This document shows, piece by piece, positions 43,676 through 51,151 of a DNA stretch of 64,000 nucleotides. The stretch spans positions 124,001-188,000 of the forward strand of contig CAWHJW010000008.1 in assembly GCA_963829725.1 (NCBI GenBank). Direction: 5' to 3'. How positions within the stretch are numbered: position 1 is the stretch's first letter; each line of letters opens with the position of its first letter. The DNA comes from RYN-230 sp963829725. Lineage in GTDB: Bacteria > Actinomycetota > Actinomycetes > Streptosporangiales > Streptosporangiaceae. The translations under genes and the position numbers were made by a program. The notes beneath the pieces were generated by a model. The model was not told where the DNA came from. It did not search any database and saw only the letters and a list, made by a program, of their open reading frames with translations.

Positions 43676-43772
43676 CGTCCCGGCCACCCTCGTAGCCTGC
43701 CTGATCCCAGGTCGGGGGACGGTATCAGCCTGTCCAGGAGTGACCGCTGTCCGCCCGGGGTGACTGCCCCAT

Positions 43773-43791
43773 CGGGCACGCAACGGGCACG
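43773..43791 (+). repeat. 8-3-8 direct repeat, candidate integrase arm site (copy A)
   Basis: CGGGCACG-CAA-CGGGCACG is identical to the pair at 63870-63888 inside the end of the integrase gene. It begins 97 bases after the tRNA-like fragment at 43633-43675, nearly the same distance as copy B from its own fragment (94 bases). Confidence 0.65.
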
Positions 43792-43800
43792 CCTGCCATG

Positions 43801-44384
43801 TCATGGCCGCTCCGGCTGATAAGTGGCGATGATCACCCCGGTCGTGGAAGGCCTGGCGCTTGTCAGCGTCAGCTTCGTGTGGGGAAACCCCGCGGGGAAC
43901 AACCGCCGACCCTCGCCGAGCACCAGCGGGGTGATCGTCAGCAAGTACTCATCAATCAGCCCGGCACGGCTCAGCGACTGGATCAGCGCACCACTGCCCA
44001 TGATGACCAGGTCCGTCTCGCGCCTCAGGCCGGACCTGCTGGACCGCGTCGTCAGCAGGATGGAGTTCTCCCACGAAAGCGGCTCGGTGAGCGTGGTTGA
44101 GGCGACAAACTTGGGCGTCTTGGTGAACGTGACCGTGTAACGGTGGCCGGGGTGCGCTTCGGCCAGGTTTCAATGAAGTTGAGGTAGGTCCGGCGGCCGA
44201 GCAGGAACCCGCCACCCGCGGTGGCCCTGGCTATCATTTCGCCCCACGCGGCGGTCGCGGCCTCGTCGCCGCAGGGCACTCCCCAGCCGCCGTGGGTGAA
44301 CCCGTCCCGGGTGTCCTCGTCCGGGCGGGCAGGCGCCTGAACCACGCGGTCGAGCGTCACGCTGCTGATCACGGTCACTGTCAC
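43801..44384 (-). pseudogene. Dihydrofolate reductase-family (RibD C-terminal-like) protein, frameshifted
   Basis: The GTG at 44384 (AGAGGA upstream) starts VTVTVISSVTLDRVVQAP, then DGFTHGGWGVPCGDEA, GGFLLGRRTYLNFIETWP; this is the DHFR-like N-terminal half. A shift near 44140 leads to TVTFTKTPKFVASTTL, and another near 44060 to DLVIMGSGALIQSLSRAGLIDEYLLTITPLVLGEGRRLFPAG, the typical C-terminal half. Proteins of this type are NADPH-dependent reductases of uncertain substrate. At least two indels make it a probable pseudogene unless sequence errors are responsible. It is the cargo between the first and second tRNA repeats. Confidence 0.75.
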
Positions 44385-44661
44385 TGCGATCCTCTTCGGT
44401 AACCCTTGCCAGATTGGACGTCGCAGCGGCGGCTCCCTCATCGGCCACCGGCGTTTCGGCGGGCGGGGCCGGGCTCTCGTACCTGCACGGCAGACAGGAA
44501 CGTCAGCAAGCCATCGCCGACGCCCCGAGCCAGCTCACCTCGGATGCTCTGAGTCCCCACCCCGCAGGCCGATCGGGCGCGGAACGGGCACGAAAGCACG
44601 GGGAGCTTCGTGAGGATCGCCGACTGCCCGGCGTATAGGGTCCTTGACCTGCTGGTATGGG
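44385..44661. other. Spacer between the DHFR-like gene and the second tRNA repeat, no gene seen
   Basis: Only out-of-frame shadows occur here. The tail (44577-44590) contains GGAACGGGCACGAAAGCACG, a weak relative of the 8-3-8 arm repeat, which suggests a decayed element end. Confidence 0.4.
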
Positions 44662-44797
44662 GTAGCGCCCCGAGCGCGACTCGAACGCGCGACCTACTGC
44701 TCTGGAGGCACAACGGCCCCAGCGCTGTGCAGACCGGCGAACACGCACGTCGCCAGCGAGCGAACCAGCCACAGGCAGTCGCTCTCGGAACGATCTT
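44662..44797 (-). repeat. tRNA-Arg 3'-end direct repeat, left border of the VapBC45-like cassette
   Basis: About 48 bases of tRNA-derived sequence (GTAGCGCCCCGAGCGCGACT onward) are followed by about 85 further bases that match the segment at 46281-46415: CACAAC-GCCCCAGCGCTGTGC, AGACC-GC, ACGCACGTC-CCAGCGAGCGAA, CCACAGGCAGT-GCT and GATCTT. The anticodon-loop part reads CTCTGGAGG instead of CTTAGGAGG. The repeat brackets a two-gene toxin-antitoxin cassette. Confidence 0.85.
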
Positions 44798-44998
44798 GCT
44801 GACAAGCAGTACCGACTCCCTCACCTACCCGGGCGACGCGCTCGGCCGTGACTCGCGAACACTGAACCACAGACGGCCGCTCGACGTGATCGCCTGGCGA
44901 TGTCGGCGGGCCTCCGGTGGTTTGACGTTGGCCCCGGCTAGGCTGTCGCCTATGGGGTTACTTGACCGGTCTAAGAGAACGAGGGTTACGGTGACACC
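44798..44998. promoter_or_regulatory. Upstream region of the VapB45-like gene
   Basis: This segment connects the tRNA repeat to the antitoxin start and holds no gene. GTTTGACG near 44919 followed by TAGGCT 17 bases later is a possible promoter. GAGGGTTACGG about 12 bases before the ATG may serve as ribosome-binding site. Confidence 0.35.
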
Positions 44999-45757
44999 AT
45001 GACCAGAGGATCACCCAAGAAACCTGGCTCAAGCGGCCACGGCCAGGTAATTGGACCGCCCACCGACCCTCACTACACCGCACCCCTATACAAGAAGGTG
45101 GAAGCCGCCCGAATCATTGATGTTCCTGCTAGCACACTGCGCAACTGGGCAGATGGATCTGGCTTTAGCAGCAACGCCCCCACCGCAGGCACTGGACGGG
45201 ACGGACTCATCACGGTGGTCCCGCCAGCGACTCCCCGCGGTCCTACCATCCCATTCATCGGTCTCACCGAAGCGTACGTTCTTGCCTCATTCCGTGGGGC
45301 CGGCGTGCCGATGCAACGTATCCGCCCGGCGATTCGCCGTCTTGAGCAGGAGATAGGACTAACGCAAGCGCTGGCGAGCGAACGCCTCCAGACTGATGGA
45401 GCCGAGGTTCTCTACGATTACGGGCAGCACACTGAAGACCCGGCAGAGAAGGACGCGGTAAGCGACCTGGTCGTTGTGCGCAACGGGCAGCGAGTCTTCC
45501 GTCCAATCGTGCGAGATTACCTGCGTCGCGTCACCTATCACGATGGATGGGCGCGAATCATCAACGTTGGCCGAGGCAAGATCGATGTGACCGTGGATCC
45601 CTGGATTAATGGCGGCCATCCCACAGTTGCCAGGCGAGGCATCGCCGTTGCTGATGTCTTGAGCCGGATTCGTGCCGGAGAGTCATCGAGATCTGTAGCC
45701 GCCGACTATGGCCTGCGCATCTCGGAGGTCACATCGCTGCTAGAACTAGCGGCTTAG
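44999..45757 (+). CDS. VapB45-like antitoxin (MerR-like HTH plus DUF433)
   Basis: The 252-residue protein has an N-terminal MerR-type helix-turn-helix, YKKVEAARIIDVPASTLRNWADG (about residues 25-47). Its central part contains FIGLTEAYVLASFRGAGVPMQRIRPAIRRLEQEIG. The C-terminal DUF433 domain reads GIAVADVLSRIRAGESSRSVAADYGLRISEVTSLLELAA. This layout is that of M. tuberculosis VapB45 (Rv2018). It should bind both the operon promoter and the toxin. The stop is 3 bases before the toxin start, so translation is coupled. Its G+C is visibly lower than the backbone. The cassette is bordered by tRNA-derived repeats. Confidence 0.85.
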   Translation: MTRGSPKKPGSSGHGQVIGPPTDPHYTAPLYKKVEAARIIDVPASTLRNWADGSGFSSNAPTAGTGRDGLITVVPPATPRGPTIPFIGLTEAYVLASFRGAGVPMQRIRPAIRRLEQEIGLTQALASERLQTDGAEVLYDYGQHTEDPAEKDAVSDLVVVRNGQRVFRPIVRDYLRRVTYHDGWARIINVGRGKIDVTVDPWINGGHPTVARRGIAVADVLSRIRAGESSRSVAADYGLRISEVTSLLELAA

Positions 45758-45760
45758 CTA

Positions 45761-46207
45761 GTGGTTGCTGGCCAGGCGCCGCAGGCGACGGAGCCGGTCT
45801 TACGATTTTTCCTAGATCGGAACCTTGGCTCGCATATTGTCCCTGAGGCGCTACGCGCTGTCGGCTGGACGCTAGAAACGATGGATGAACGATACGGTGT
45901 CAGCGAGTCGCAGCTGATCAGTGACGTCCAATGGATCGAGGAAGCCACTGATCTTGGCGACGCGCTCCTTACCAAAGACCTGAGAATCGCGGCAAATCCA
46001 CTCGAGGCCGCTACGGTTCATCGTGTGCCTGCCCGCACGTTCGGGCTGGCTCGCCGCGATATCGACGGCCCAACTATGGCCAGGTACTTTCTGGATAATC
46101 AAAGCCGCATATTCCGGATGGCAGACCGCGCTACCGGGCCATACGTAGTGTCCGTGAGCAAAGCCGACCTCCGCCGTGTGCCGCTCAATCTTGCTAACTA
46201 TCGCTGA
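45761..46207 (+). CDS. VapC45-like toxin (PIN-like domain)
   Basis: The 148-residue protein fits the VapC45 PIN-like family: VLRFFLDRNLGSHIVPEALRAVGWTLETMDERYG, then WIEEATDLGDALLTKDLRIAANPLE and FGLARRDIDGPTMARYFLDNQSRIFRMADRATGPYVVSVSKADLRRV. Acidic residues in FLDRN, DLGD and TKDLRI sit where a PIN-type RNase active site is expected. Family members cleave RNA. It is the distal gene of the pair and begins with a GTG 3 bases after the antitoxin stop. Confidence 0.83.
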   Translation: MVAGQAPQATEPVLRFFLDRNLGSHIVPEALRAVGWTLETMDERYGVSESQLISDVQWIEEATDLGDALLTKDLRIAANPLEAATVHRVPARTFGLARRDIDGPTMARYFLDNQSRIFRMADRATGPYVVSVSKADLRRVPLNLANYR

Positions 46208-46280
46208 GTCCGCCACCCTGACGCCTGCAGGCACCATGCGCGGCAGCGCTGTGCTGGCGGCTGAACCTACATTTCCGCAG

Positions 46281-46415
46281 GTAGCGCCCCGAGCGCGACT
46301 CGAACGCGCGACCTACTGCTTAGGAGGCACAACCGCCCCAGCGCTGTGCAGACCAGCAACGACGCACGTCACCAGCGAGCGAAACCGCCACAGGCAGTTG
46401 CTGTCTAAACGATCT
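46281..46415 (-). repeat. tRNA-Arg 3'-end direct repeat, right border of the VapBC45-like cassette
   Basis: GTAGCGCCCCGAGCGCGACT... CTTAGGAGGC (46281-46328) matches the 3' half of tRNA-Arg(CCT) in reverse complement. The next 85 or so bases repeat the sequence that follows the 44662 copy with a few substitutions. It is at once the right border of the VapBC cassette and the left border of the RelBE-like segment. Confidence 0.88.
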
Positions 46416-46469
46416 TCCCCGTGCGACCTCACACACACTCATGTCGGCACGTGAGCCTACGATGCGCGC

Positions 46470-46871
46470 ATGGCGAGGCGACCTAGCGATGCGTGGCGAA
46501 GGCGAGTCGAGGAGGAGGCAGCCCAAGTGACGCAGGGCGGGCTGGCACCGGATCAGATGTGCGCTGCCAAGCTCTGGCCCGAATCGCTGCTGAACAGCAC
46601 GGATGCCGCCCTCACGGGATTCGAGGACAACCTGCGCACCCTTGTGTCGCCCTCGGATGAGGACGTCTTTGACACCGTCAAACGCCTCATACTTGCCTTG
46701 AACCACATCAATGCCCAGCATGGCGGCACAAGCTACGAGACCGGCGAGCGCGAAGAGTTGTGCGACTACATTGACGCGTCGCTCTCCAAGTCCGGAATAG
46801 ATGTCGAGGCACTAGCAGCCCGAGCGAATATAGGACGCTGGGAAATAACAGATACATGGCGACAATGGTAG
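46470..46871 (+). CDS. Hypothetical protein, possibly immunity-like
   Basis: The 133-residue acidic protein (DEDVFDTVKRLILALNHINAQHGGTSYETGEREELCDYIDASLSKSGIDVEAL) has no cysteine motif or membrane helix. The pattern of a helical core with a GxSYETGEREEL segment resembles small immunity proteins seen near polymorphic toxins, but I cannot name a family. It is the only plus-strand gene between two tRNA repeats and faces the RelBE-like pair. The ATG at 46470 is used. Confidence 0.55.
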   Translation: MARRPSDAWRRRVEEEAAQVTQGGLAPDQMCAAKLWPESLLNSTDAALTGFEDNLRTLVSPSDEDVFDTVKRLILALNHINAQHGGTSYETGEREELCDYIDASLSKSGIDVEALAARANIGRWEITDTWRQW

Positions 46872-46913
46872 GCACCGGAACGCCTTCATAGGTGCCGGCG
46901 AAGCCCTGCCAGA

Positions 46914-47144
46914 TCATCCAGCCCGGTCAACACGCTCCACCGTTATCAGATCATCGTCAACGACATAGACGACTCTGAACCGGCCCACACGCAGACGGTG
47001 ATACTCACCCCGGTGAAAACCCTCCGCAGGGTAGGAGTCTAAGGCGAGCGCCGCCACCGCCGCGCCGATCGCGCGCATCCCGTCCTGGTCCTCCATGAAG
47101 CGCCGCGCCGAAGCCCTTGCCGCCGGAGACCACTCGATCCTCAC
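46914..47144 (-). CDS. RelE/ParE-family toxin
   Basis: The 76-residue protein starts MRIEWSPAARASARRFMEDQDGMRAI and ends with YHRLRVGRFRVVYVVDDDLITVERVDRAG, the RelE-type core with basic residues in the strand RLRVGRFRVVY. RelE toxins cut mRNA on the ribosome; ParE toxins act on gyrase. Its ATG overlaps the end of the antitoxin gene, the normal antitoxin-toxin order. The pair lies between tRNA repeats at 46281 and 47498. Confidence 0.85.
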   Translation of the reverse strand: MRIEWSPAARASARRFMEDQDGMRAIGAAVAALALDSYPAEGFHRGEYHRLRVGRFRVVYVVDDDLITVERVDRAG

Positions 47145-47389
47145 TGCTCGCGGAGCAGCTCGGCCATCGCCTCCTCATGCGAGACCGCTCCGGGCCGCCC
47201 GGCCGCCACCCACTCCCGGTGCGCCGCCAGCGTAGTTTCGGCGTCGGCTTCCTCCAGAAGCTCCTGCGACGCATGACGCTGCACGGCCTGGAGCTGCCGC
47301 AAGTCCCCGAGCGGCACGATCGCGGCCGCCTCACCGCCCAGGTGGATCACCTCGTACGAGCCCGGATCACCGGCTGGGTATGCAGTCAT
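47141..47389 (-). CDS. RelB/Phd-type antitoxin
   Basis: The 82-residue protein contains EVIHLGGEAAAIVPLGDLRQLQAVQRHASQELLEEADAETTLAAHREWVAAGRPGAVSHEEAMAELL. It has an N-terminal beta-rich DNA-binding half with the Phd-like AAIVPLGDLRQL and a helical toxin-binding tail with the WVAAGRPGAVSHEEAMAELL motif common in RelB antitoxins. It overlaps the toxin start by 4 bases. The ATG at 47389 is used; the frame also allows an ATG at 47422 that adds 11 residues. Confidence 0.8.
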   Translation of the reverse strand: MTAYPAGDPGSYEVIHLGGEAAAIVPLGDLRQLQAVQRHASQELLEEADAETTLAAHREWVAAGRPGAVSHEEAMAELLREQ

Positions 47390-47497
47390 GGCAACACGGT
47401 ACCGAGATCCTGTGACATTCACAGCCGCGAATCCCGCTCCAGCACGGTTAGTTGCTCAATCAGCGCTGTGCACGCGGCCCGGAGCATGTTTCCCCTG

Positions 47498-47546
47498 GTA
47501 GCGCCCCGAGCGCGACTCGAACGCGCGACCTACTGCTTAGGAGGTC
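47498..47546 (-). repeat. tRNA-Arg 3'-end copy, attL-like border of the AICE
   Basis: GTAGCGCCCCGAGCGCGACT through CTTAGGAGGTC is identical to the 46281 copy up to its last base and to the tRNA at 63963 over the 38 bases visible there. After GGAGGTC the sequence leaves the tRNA, so it is a 3' half only. Confidence 0.88.
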
Positions 47547-47640
47547 TTCGCGGCCTGTGCCCTGACCTGCCCGTTGCCAGGTCAGCGGCCCCGTGGCGTG
47601 CCCGTGAGTGACCGTGATTCACCGCGGTTCACCGTCCGAT

Positions 47641-47659
47641 CGGGCACGCCACGGGCACG
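47641..47659 (+). repeat. 8-3-8 direct repeat, candidate integrase arm site (copy B)
   Basis: CGGGCACG-CCA-CGGGCACG starts 94 bases inside the attL-like border. It has the same 8-3-8 plan as copies at 43773, 49049 and 63870 and is preceded by GTGAGTGACCGTGATTCACC, a segment also found before the 49049 copy. Confidence 0.65.
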
Positions 47660-47690
47660 CTCCTGGCGCCTGCCCGCAACCCGCCTGCCT

Positions 47691-47873
47691 GATCATCCCG
47701 TCACCGTTGACCCGCCGATGAGGGAAGCGGGCCTGGTCCCCGGCGTCAATGTGGAGCACCCCACTGGCTGAACGACATTGACGCCGGGGACCAGGTCTGC
47801 TCGGCTTGCCCGGGTCGATGGTGACGGGACGATCAGGCCCCCATCCCGAAGCCCGAGAGCCCCCGCCGGAGGC
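47691..47873. repeat. Nested long inverted repeat (hairpin unit 1)
   Basis: Outer arms 47691-47714 and 47811-47834 (GATCATCCCGTCACC... and GGTGACGGGACGATC) pair over 24 positions with one mismatch and two G-T pairs. Inner arms 47732-47752 and 47775-47795 (CCTGGTCCCCGGCGTCAATGT and complement) pair perfectly over 21 bases. The tail 47841-47873 would translate as SRSPRAPAGG and recurs in units 2 and 3. Confidence 0.85.
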
Positions 47874-47976
47874 GCCTTAATCTGGGAACCTGACGATCCT
47901 CTGACCGTAGGGCTTTCGGCCTGAGGACGGAAGAGGCGCGGCAGCTTCACTCTTAGTTGCGGCAAGCCCTTCGAGG

Positions 47977-48474
47977 TTACGTACCCGAATATCCCGTAGA
48001 GCCCGCGTCCTGTCCCAATTGGACTACCCGTGAAGAGTACAAGGATTCCTGTTCTGCCATTATGCTTTCAATCTGATCAACAAACCTAGCGAACCGCTGA
48101 TCAGGATCTGGGTCTGAGTACAATCCATGTCTCAAGTAAAACTGAACTCCTGCGCGCTCCAGCTCAAATCTCAATTTATGACTCATATGCCAACGCTGTC
48201 CCATCTGAGTAACTTGCAATGCACCCGATGCGGCGGCCACCAACAAGCTAAGTACCGCCGCAGTAATTTGAGCGAGTGCGGCGATGGGACCGTGGGTCTG
48301 AACGCCCAGCACGACCAGAGTAGGAACGATGGTGGCGCCAACCACCATTAACCAGCGCGCAATATAAAACAGATTTCGCGCCCTTTGCGAAAATCTGATT
48401 CGCACTAATAAGCCAGTCAGCCCACTGCGACCGGATGTATTCCTGTGCTGCGGGACGATCAGACGACTGATCAA
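47977..48474 (-). CDS. DUF4231 (SLATT-type) membrane protein
   Basis: The 165-residue protein has two adjacent membrane helices (WLMVVGATIVPTLVVLGV and IAALAQITAAVLSLLVAAASGAL). A cytoplasmic tail follows with QRWHMSHKLRFELERAGVQFYLRHGLYSDPDPDQRFARFVDQIESIMAEQE. This matches DUF4231, one of the SLATT families that comparative genomics links to nucleotide-signal defence systems as pore-forming effectors. No cyclase partner is adjacent, so it may be a separated effector. Composition is far lower in G+C than the backbone. The TTG at 48474 and a GTG at 48405 are both possible starts. Confidence 0.75.
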   Translation of the reverse strand: MISRLIVPQHRNTSGRSGLTGLLVRIRFSQRARNLFYIARWLMVVGATIVPTLVVLGVQTHGPIAALAQITAAVLSLLVAAASGALQVTQMGQRWHMSHKLRFELERAGVQFYLRHGLYSDPDPDQRFARFVDQIESIMAEQESLYSSRVVQLGQDAGSTGYSGT

Positions 48475-48649
48475 GGAGGGCCTGAAGTCAGTGCCTCAAT
48501 CCGGCGAGTGTTTCGGCGTGCCCCCTACACGCTTAAATTTGGGCATAGCAGATATTCGCAGACAACACTACCTCCTGATTTGGGCCCGTACTGTACCTTA
48601 CGGCAGCAGTTCGGCGCATCGGCGGAACCCGGACTCAGCCTCGGACAGC

Positions 48650-49029
48650 CCTAAGTCGAAGGCGGCCTGGCGCGTGGTCGGTGAAGCCAGCCGTGGTCAT
48701 TCGGGCGCTTCATGACCACCTGGCAGCGTTGGTTAAGCCCGAGCCTGATGCTCTGATCTTCCCTGGGGCATGGGCGGACCTCTGCGCCGGGGCAACTTCA
48801 ACCGCGCCACCGGGTGGCCGCATGTGGTTGCGGCGAGCAGCAGACCCGGGCGCCGATGAGGCCATCACGGGCGAGATTGACGCCCTCGTTCAGGCCGAGT
48901 GCGGCCAGGAGCACGACGGGGAACGACGGCGCGGCCGGGGTCCTCATGACCAGCTTGGAAGGTGTACCGCGCATGGCCGTCATGGGCGCTGCCCTGCGGG
49001 TTCGGGTATCCGGTGGTGACCGTGAGTGA
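48650..49029 (+). pseudogene. Remnant of a tyrosine integrase C-terminal region
   Basis: Pieces in different frames spell an integrase catalytic domain. VVIRALHDHLAALVKPEPDALIFPG is in one frame and GPLRRGNFNRATGWPHVVA in another, the usual strand before the HxLR motif. ADEAITGEIDALVQAECGQ and AGVLMTSLEGVPRMA resemble the C-terminal tail. The HxLRH and tyrosine parts are missing. The relic is followed after about 20 bases by an 8-3-8 arm-like repeat, the same order as at the intact integrase. Confidence 0.65.
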
Positions 49030-49048
49030 CCCCGGATCACCCTCGTTA

Positions 49049-49067
49049 ATGGCACGCCAATGGCACG
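49049..49067 (+). repeat. 8-3-8 direct repeat, candidate integrase arm site (copy C, diverged)
   Basis: ATGGCACG-CCA-ATGGCACG keeps the 8-3-8 plan of the other copies, with both halves changed in the same way (CGG to ATG). GTGAGTGACCCCGGATCACC lies just before it, as in copy B. It directly follows an integrase relic. Confidence 0.6.
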
Positions 49068-49136
49068 GTGATCTTGCCCTTCGCGCCGCCCGGACGGGTT
49101 TGCGTTGGCGCAGTCCTATGCGCACCTGACTGGGCT

Positions 49137-49300
49137 GATCATCCCGTCTGCCGTCGACCCGCCCGTCAGGGGCTCGCGCCTGGTCTGCTCGGCTCGCCCG
49201 GGTCGATGGCGGACGGGACGATCGGCTACAACCTGAGCCAACTATCGTGACCCGCACAGTTGTGGCGATCATCTCGGAGTCGGAGCGCCCCCGCCGGAGG
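49137..49300. repeat. Hairpin unit 2
   Basis: GATCATCCCGTCTGCCGTCG... (49137-49161) pairs with 49199-49223 over 25 positions with one A-C mismatch and two G-T pairs. The stem sequence differs from unit 1 at several positions, but pairing is kept. The conserved tail (GAGCGCCCCCGCCGGAGGC) follows near 49282-49300. The inner perfect stem of unit 1 is absent. Confidence 0.75.
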
Positions 49301-49629
49301 CAAGATGGTGGCAATCACGCCTCGGGAGACCGCCCCTGTGATCTGGCCTAACCCGTCATCGACCTGCATCAACCGCCTAGCAGGAAGTCACTTCCGTCCC
49401 GCCATTCCCCGTCTGTTCCGGATCATGCTGTCCATCGTCCCCCGGCATGGCCCAACTGTGATCACTCGCTTGTGAGGTACGCCCCTGCTCGTCTGAAGAC
49501 ATCGCTGTTCTGCGGCTTTGCCTACAATCGATCAGCTCAGGTCGGCAAGGATCTGGTCTCGTTGTGGTCAGACCTGGTGGTCAGGCAACCGCCGAGTCAT
49601 GCCGGCATTATCGAGGTAGAGTCACCGCC
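49301..49629. other. Gene-free stretch before the PIN remnant
   Basis: After hairpin unit 2 these 329 bases hold no convincing gene on either strand. Composition falls gradually toward about half G+C. It may be debris from earlier insertions. Confidence 0.4.
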
Positions 49630-50092
49630 ATGCGACGCGCAGTGGTGGCCTCCAATGCCATGGATCCGCTGATGGATCTTCACGGGGCCTACGAAACCCT
49701 CCGTAGGGCAGGCGATGCAGGTGATCTCAAGATTCTGTTTACTCACGTCACGGTCGAGGAGCTTGCTGCCATCCCCGACTACGAACGGCATTGTCGTTTT
49801 GCTGATCTTCCTGATCGACCTCGGACAGTTGGTGCCGACCGGAGCAATCATTCTCGGCGCCTCACGTCTGGATTTCGGACGTGTGTGTGACGACGACGAT
49901 TCTGTGCAAGCCTGACAGGGCAGGGAGAGACACACCTGCGCGATGCTCGAATTGGTGCACAGCTCTTGTCGATGACTGCATTCTGGTGACTTACGACGCC
50001 CGCCTCGCCTCGCGGGCTAGGGAGCGCGGCGTTGAGGTGCTAACGACTAACGAGTTGCTAACTGAGTTCGGATTCAGCCCGTTAACATTCGT
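49630..50092 (+). pseudogene. PIN-domain toxin gene, broken by several frameshifts
   Basis: The ATG at 49630 opens MRRAVVASNAMDPLMDLHGAYETLRRAGDAGDLKILFTHVTVEELAAIPD in one frame. LLIFLIDLGQLVPTGAIILGASRLDFGRVCDD follows in a second and ALVDDCILVTYDARLASRARERGVEVLTTNELLTEFGF in a third. Together they give the order expected of a PIN RNase: first acidic cluster, VTVEEL, DDC and VTYDARLASRA, then a final strand. No antitoxin is seen. At least three indels make it a decayed VapC-like gene. Confidence 0.65.
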
Positions 50093-50267
50093 TCAACGCC
50101 TAGAACGCTCAGCTCATATGCGGACACAAGCAATTCTCCTCCTTCGGCATGAATTAGCTCATTGGTGGATGGCCCCAGTCGGTAACCGACTGCTTAGAAG
50201 GTGCCGCACAGGGGTCCGGGGATGTCCTTGGCCTGGATGGAGCGTTGGTGGGCCACCTAGCAGCCCG

Positions 50268-50302
50268 GGCCGTTATGCAGTGACGATCACTGCATAACGG
50301 CC
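50268..50302. terminator. Perfect 16-bp inverted repeat
   Basis: GGCCGTTATGCAGTGA (50268-50283) and its exact complement (50287-50302) are separated by CGA. It lies between the PIN remnant and the next gene, and could be a terminator or an operator or integrase site. No T tract follows. Confidence 0.6.
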
Positions 50303-50410
50303 AGCGGTACCGTCTACGAGGCAAGGGACTCGGCTATAAGCTCACTAGGAGTGGAGCAAAGGTGATACCGTACGCATGATAAGTCCGTCGGTATGTCCCA
50401 CGGAGGCTCA

Positions 50411-51151
50411 ATGGCGCTTAGGCGATCGATACGACCTGACACTGCTTCTCCTTTCCGAATTCCTCTCGGCCCAGCATTGCTGTATCTTGACGACATCCTA
50501 GACGTGTACAATGACTTGATTACCTTTTCCCAACAGTGGTGCGCTGACAATTCGGAACGGCCACAAGGCCCGGGCGAGAGTCCCGAAGATCTCCAGAATG
50601 CGGTAGAACTACGGGCACAGAATGCGATCGCAGATTCCGCTGAAGATCTTAAGGATGCAACCCGCCAAGAGCTGGATCATGTTAGCTTGGTATGTAAGTC
50701 CCCGAAGATCAGGATAGACTTCTCACTTCGTGGTGCGGAGGTCATCGCTGAATCGGACAGTCCAAACGTGCGGTCATTTGCGGAGTCGCTCAGGGAATTC
50801 GTTCAGACAAGGAGGAGCTGGCTAGTAGTTCCGATGGCAATTGGGAAGAAAGGGTTTCTGTGGCCAACCCTAGCACTGGTTTACCTTCTCATCGCCGCAT
50901 TTCTACCAGTACCGTACCCACTTAAGATCTATCCAGACATCTGGACTTATGTGATATTCGGCGTATTGATTGCCTGGCTAGTCTTTCAATACTATCGACA
51001 GTATCGGAACGCTGTCAGAATTTCACCCGAATGGCGCAGAGAGAGTAGAGGTATCAGCAGCAGAACGCGAAGGGATCTTGCAGTAGCCCTAGTCAGCGCT
51101 GTAGTGGTTGGGGTGCTTGGGTTGTGGGCGCGGACTACTCGTCCACAGTGA
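50411..51151 (+). CDS. Hypothetical membrane protein
   Basis: The 246-residue protein has a cytoplasmic helical N-terminal part of about 145 residues (LYLDDILDVYNDLITFSQQWC, LKDATRQELDHVSLVCKSPKIRIDFSL). Three membrane helices follow: FLWPTLALVYLLIAAFLPV, WTYVIFGVLIAWLVFQYY and LAVALVSAVVVGVLGLWA. The layout recalls small effector-type membrane proteins but no family is recognised. The ATG at 50411 is chosen because GGAGG lies 5 bases upstream. Base composition is about half G+C, unlike the backbone. It lies on the same strand as the next gene and overlaps it. Confidence 0.7.
   Translation: MALRRSIRPDTASPFRIPLGPALLYLDDILDVYNDLITFSQQWCADNSERPQGPGESPEDLQNAVELRAQNAIADSAEDLKDATRQELDHVSLVCKSPKIRIDFSLRGAEVIAESDSPNVRSFAESLREFVQTRRSWLVVPMAIGKKGFLWPTLALVYLLIAAFLPVPYPLKIYPDIWTYVIFGVLIAWLVFQYYRQYRNAVRISPEWRRESRGISSRTRRDLAVALVSAVVVGVLGLWARTTRPQ

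Noticed and set aside
44662..44709. Functional tRNA-Trp (the loop here would read CCA as anticodon)
   Set aside because: There is no D arm, 5' acceptor strand or 5' anticodon stem; the following sequence is shared with the 46281 copy and is not tRNA.
47811..47873. A short coding gene for the shared SRSPxAPAGG tails of the hairpin units
   Set aside because: No start codon or consistent frame length is kept among the three copies; it is better treated as a repeat.
50171..50205. Possible sixth att relic (GACTGCTTAGAAGGT resembles the tRNA anticodon stem)
   Set aside because: Only about 13 bases match and the T-arm part is absent; this is too weak to call.
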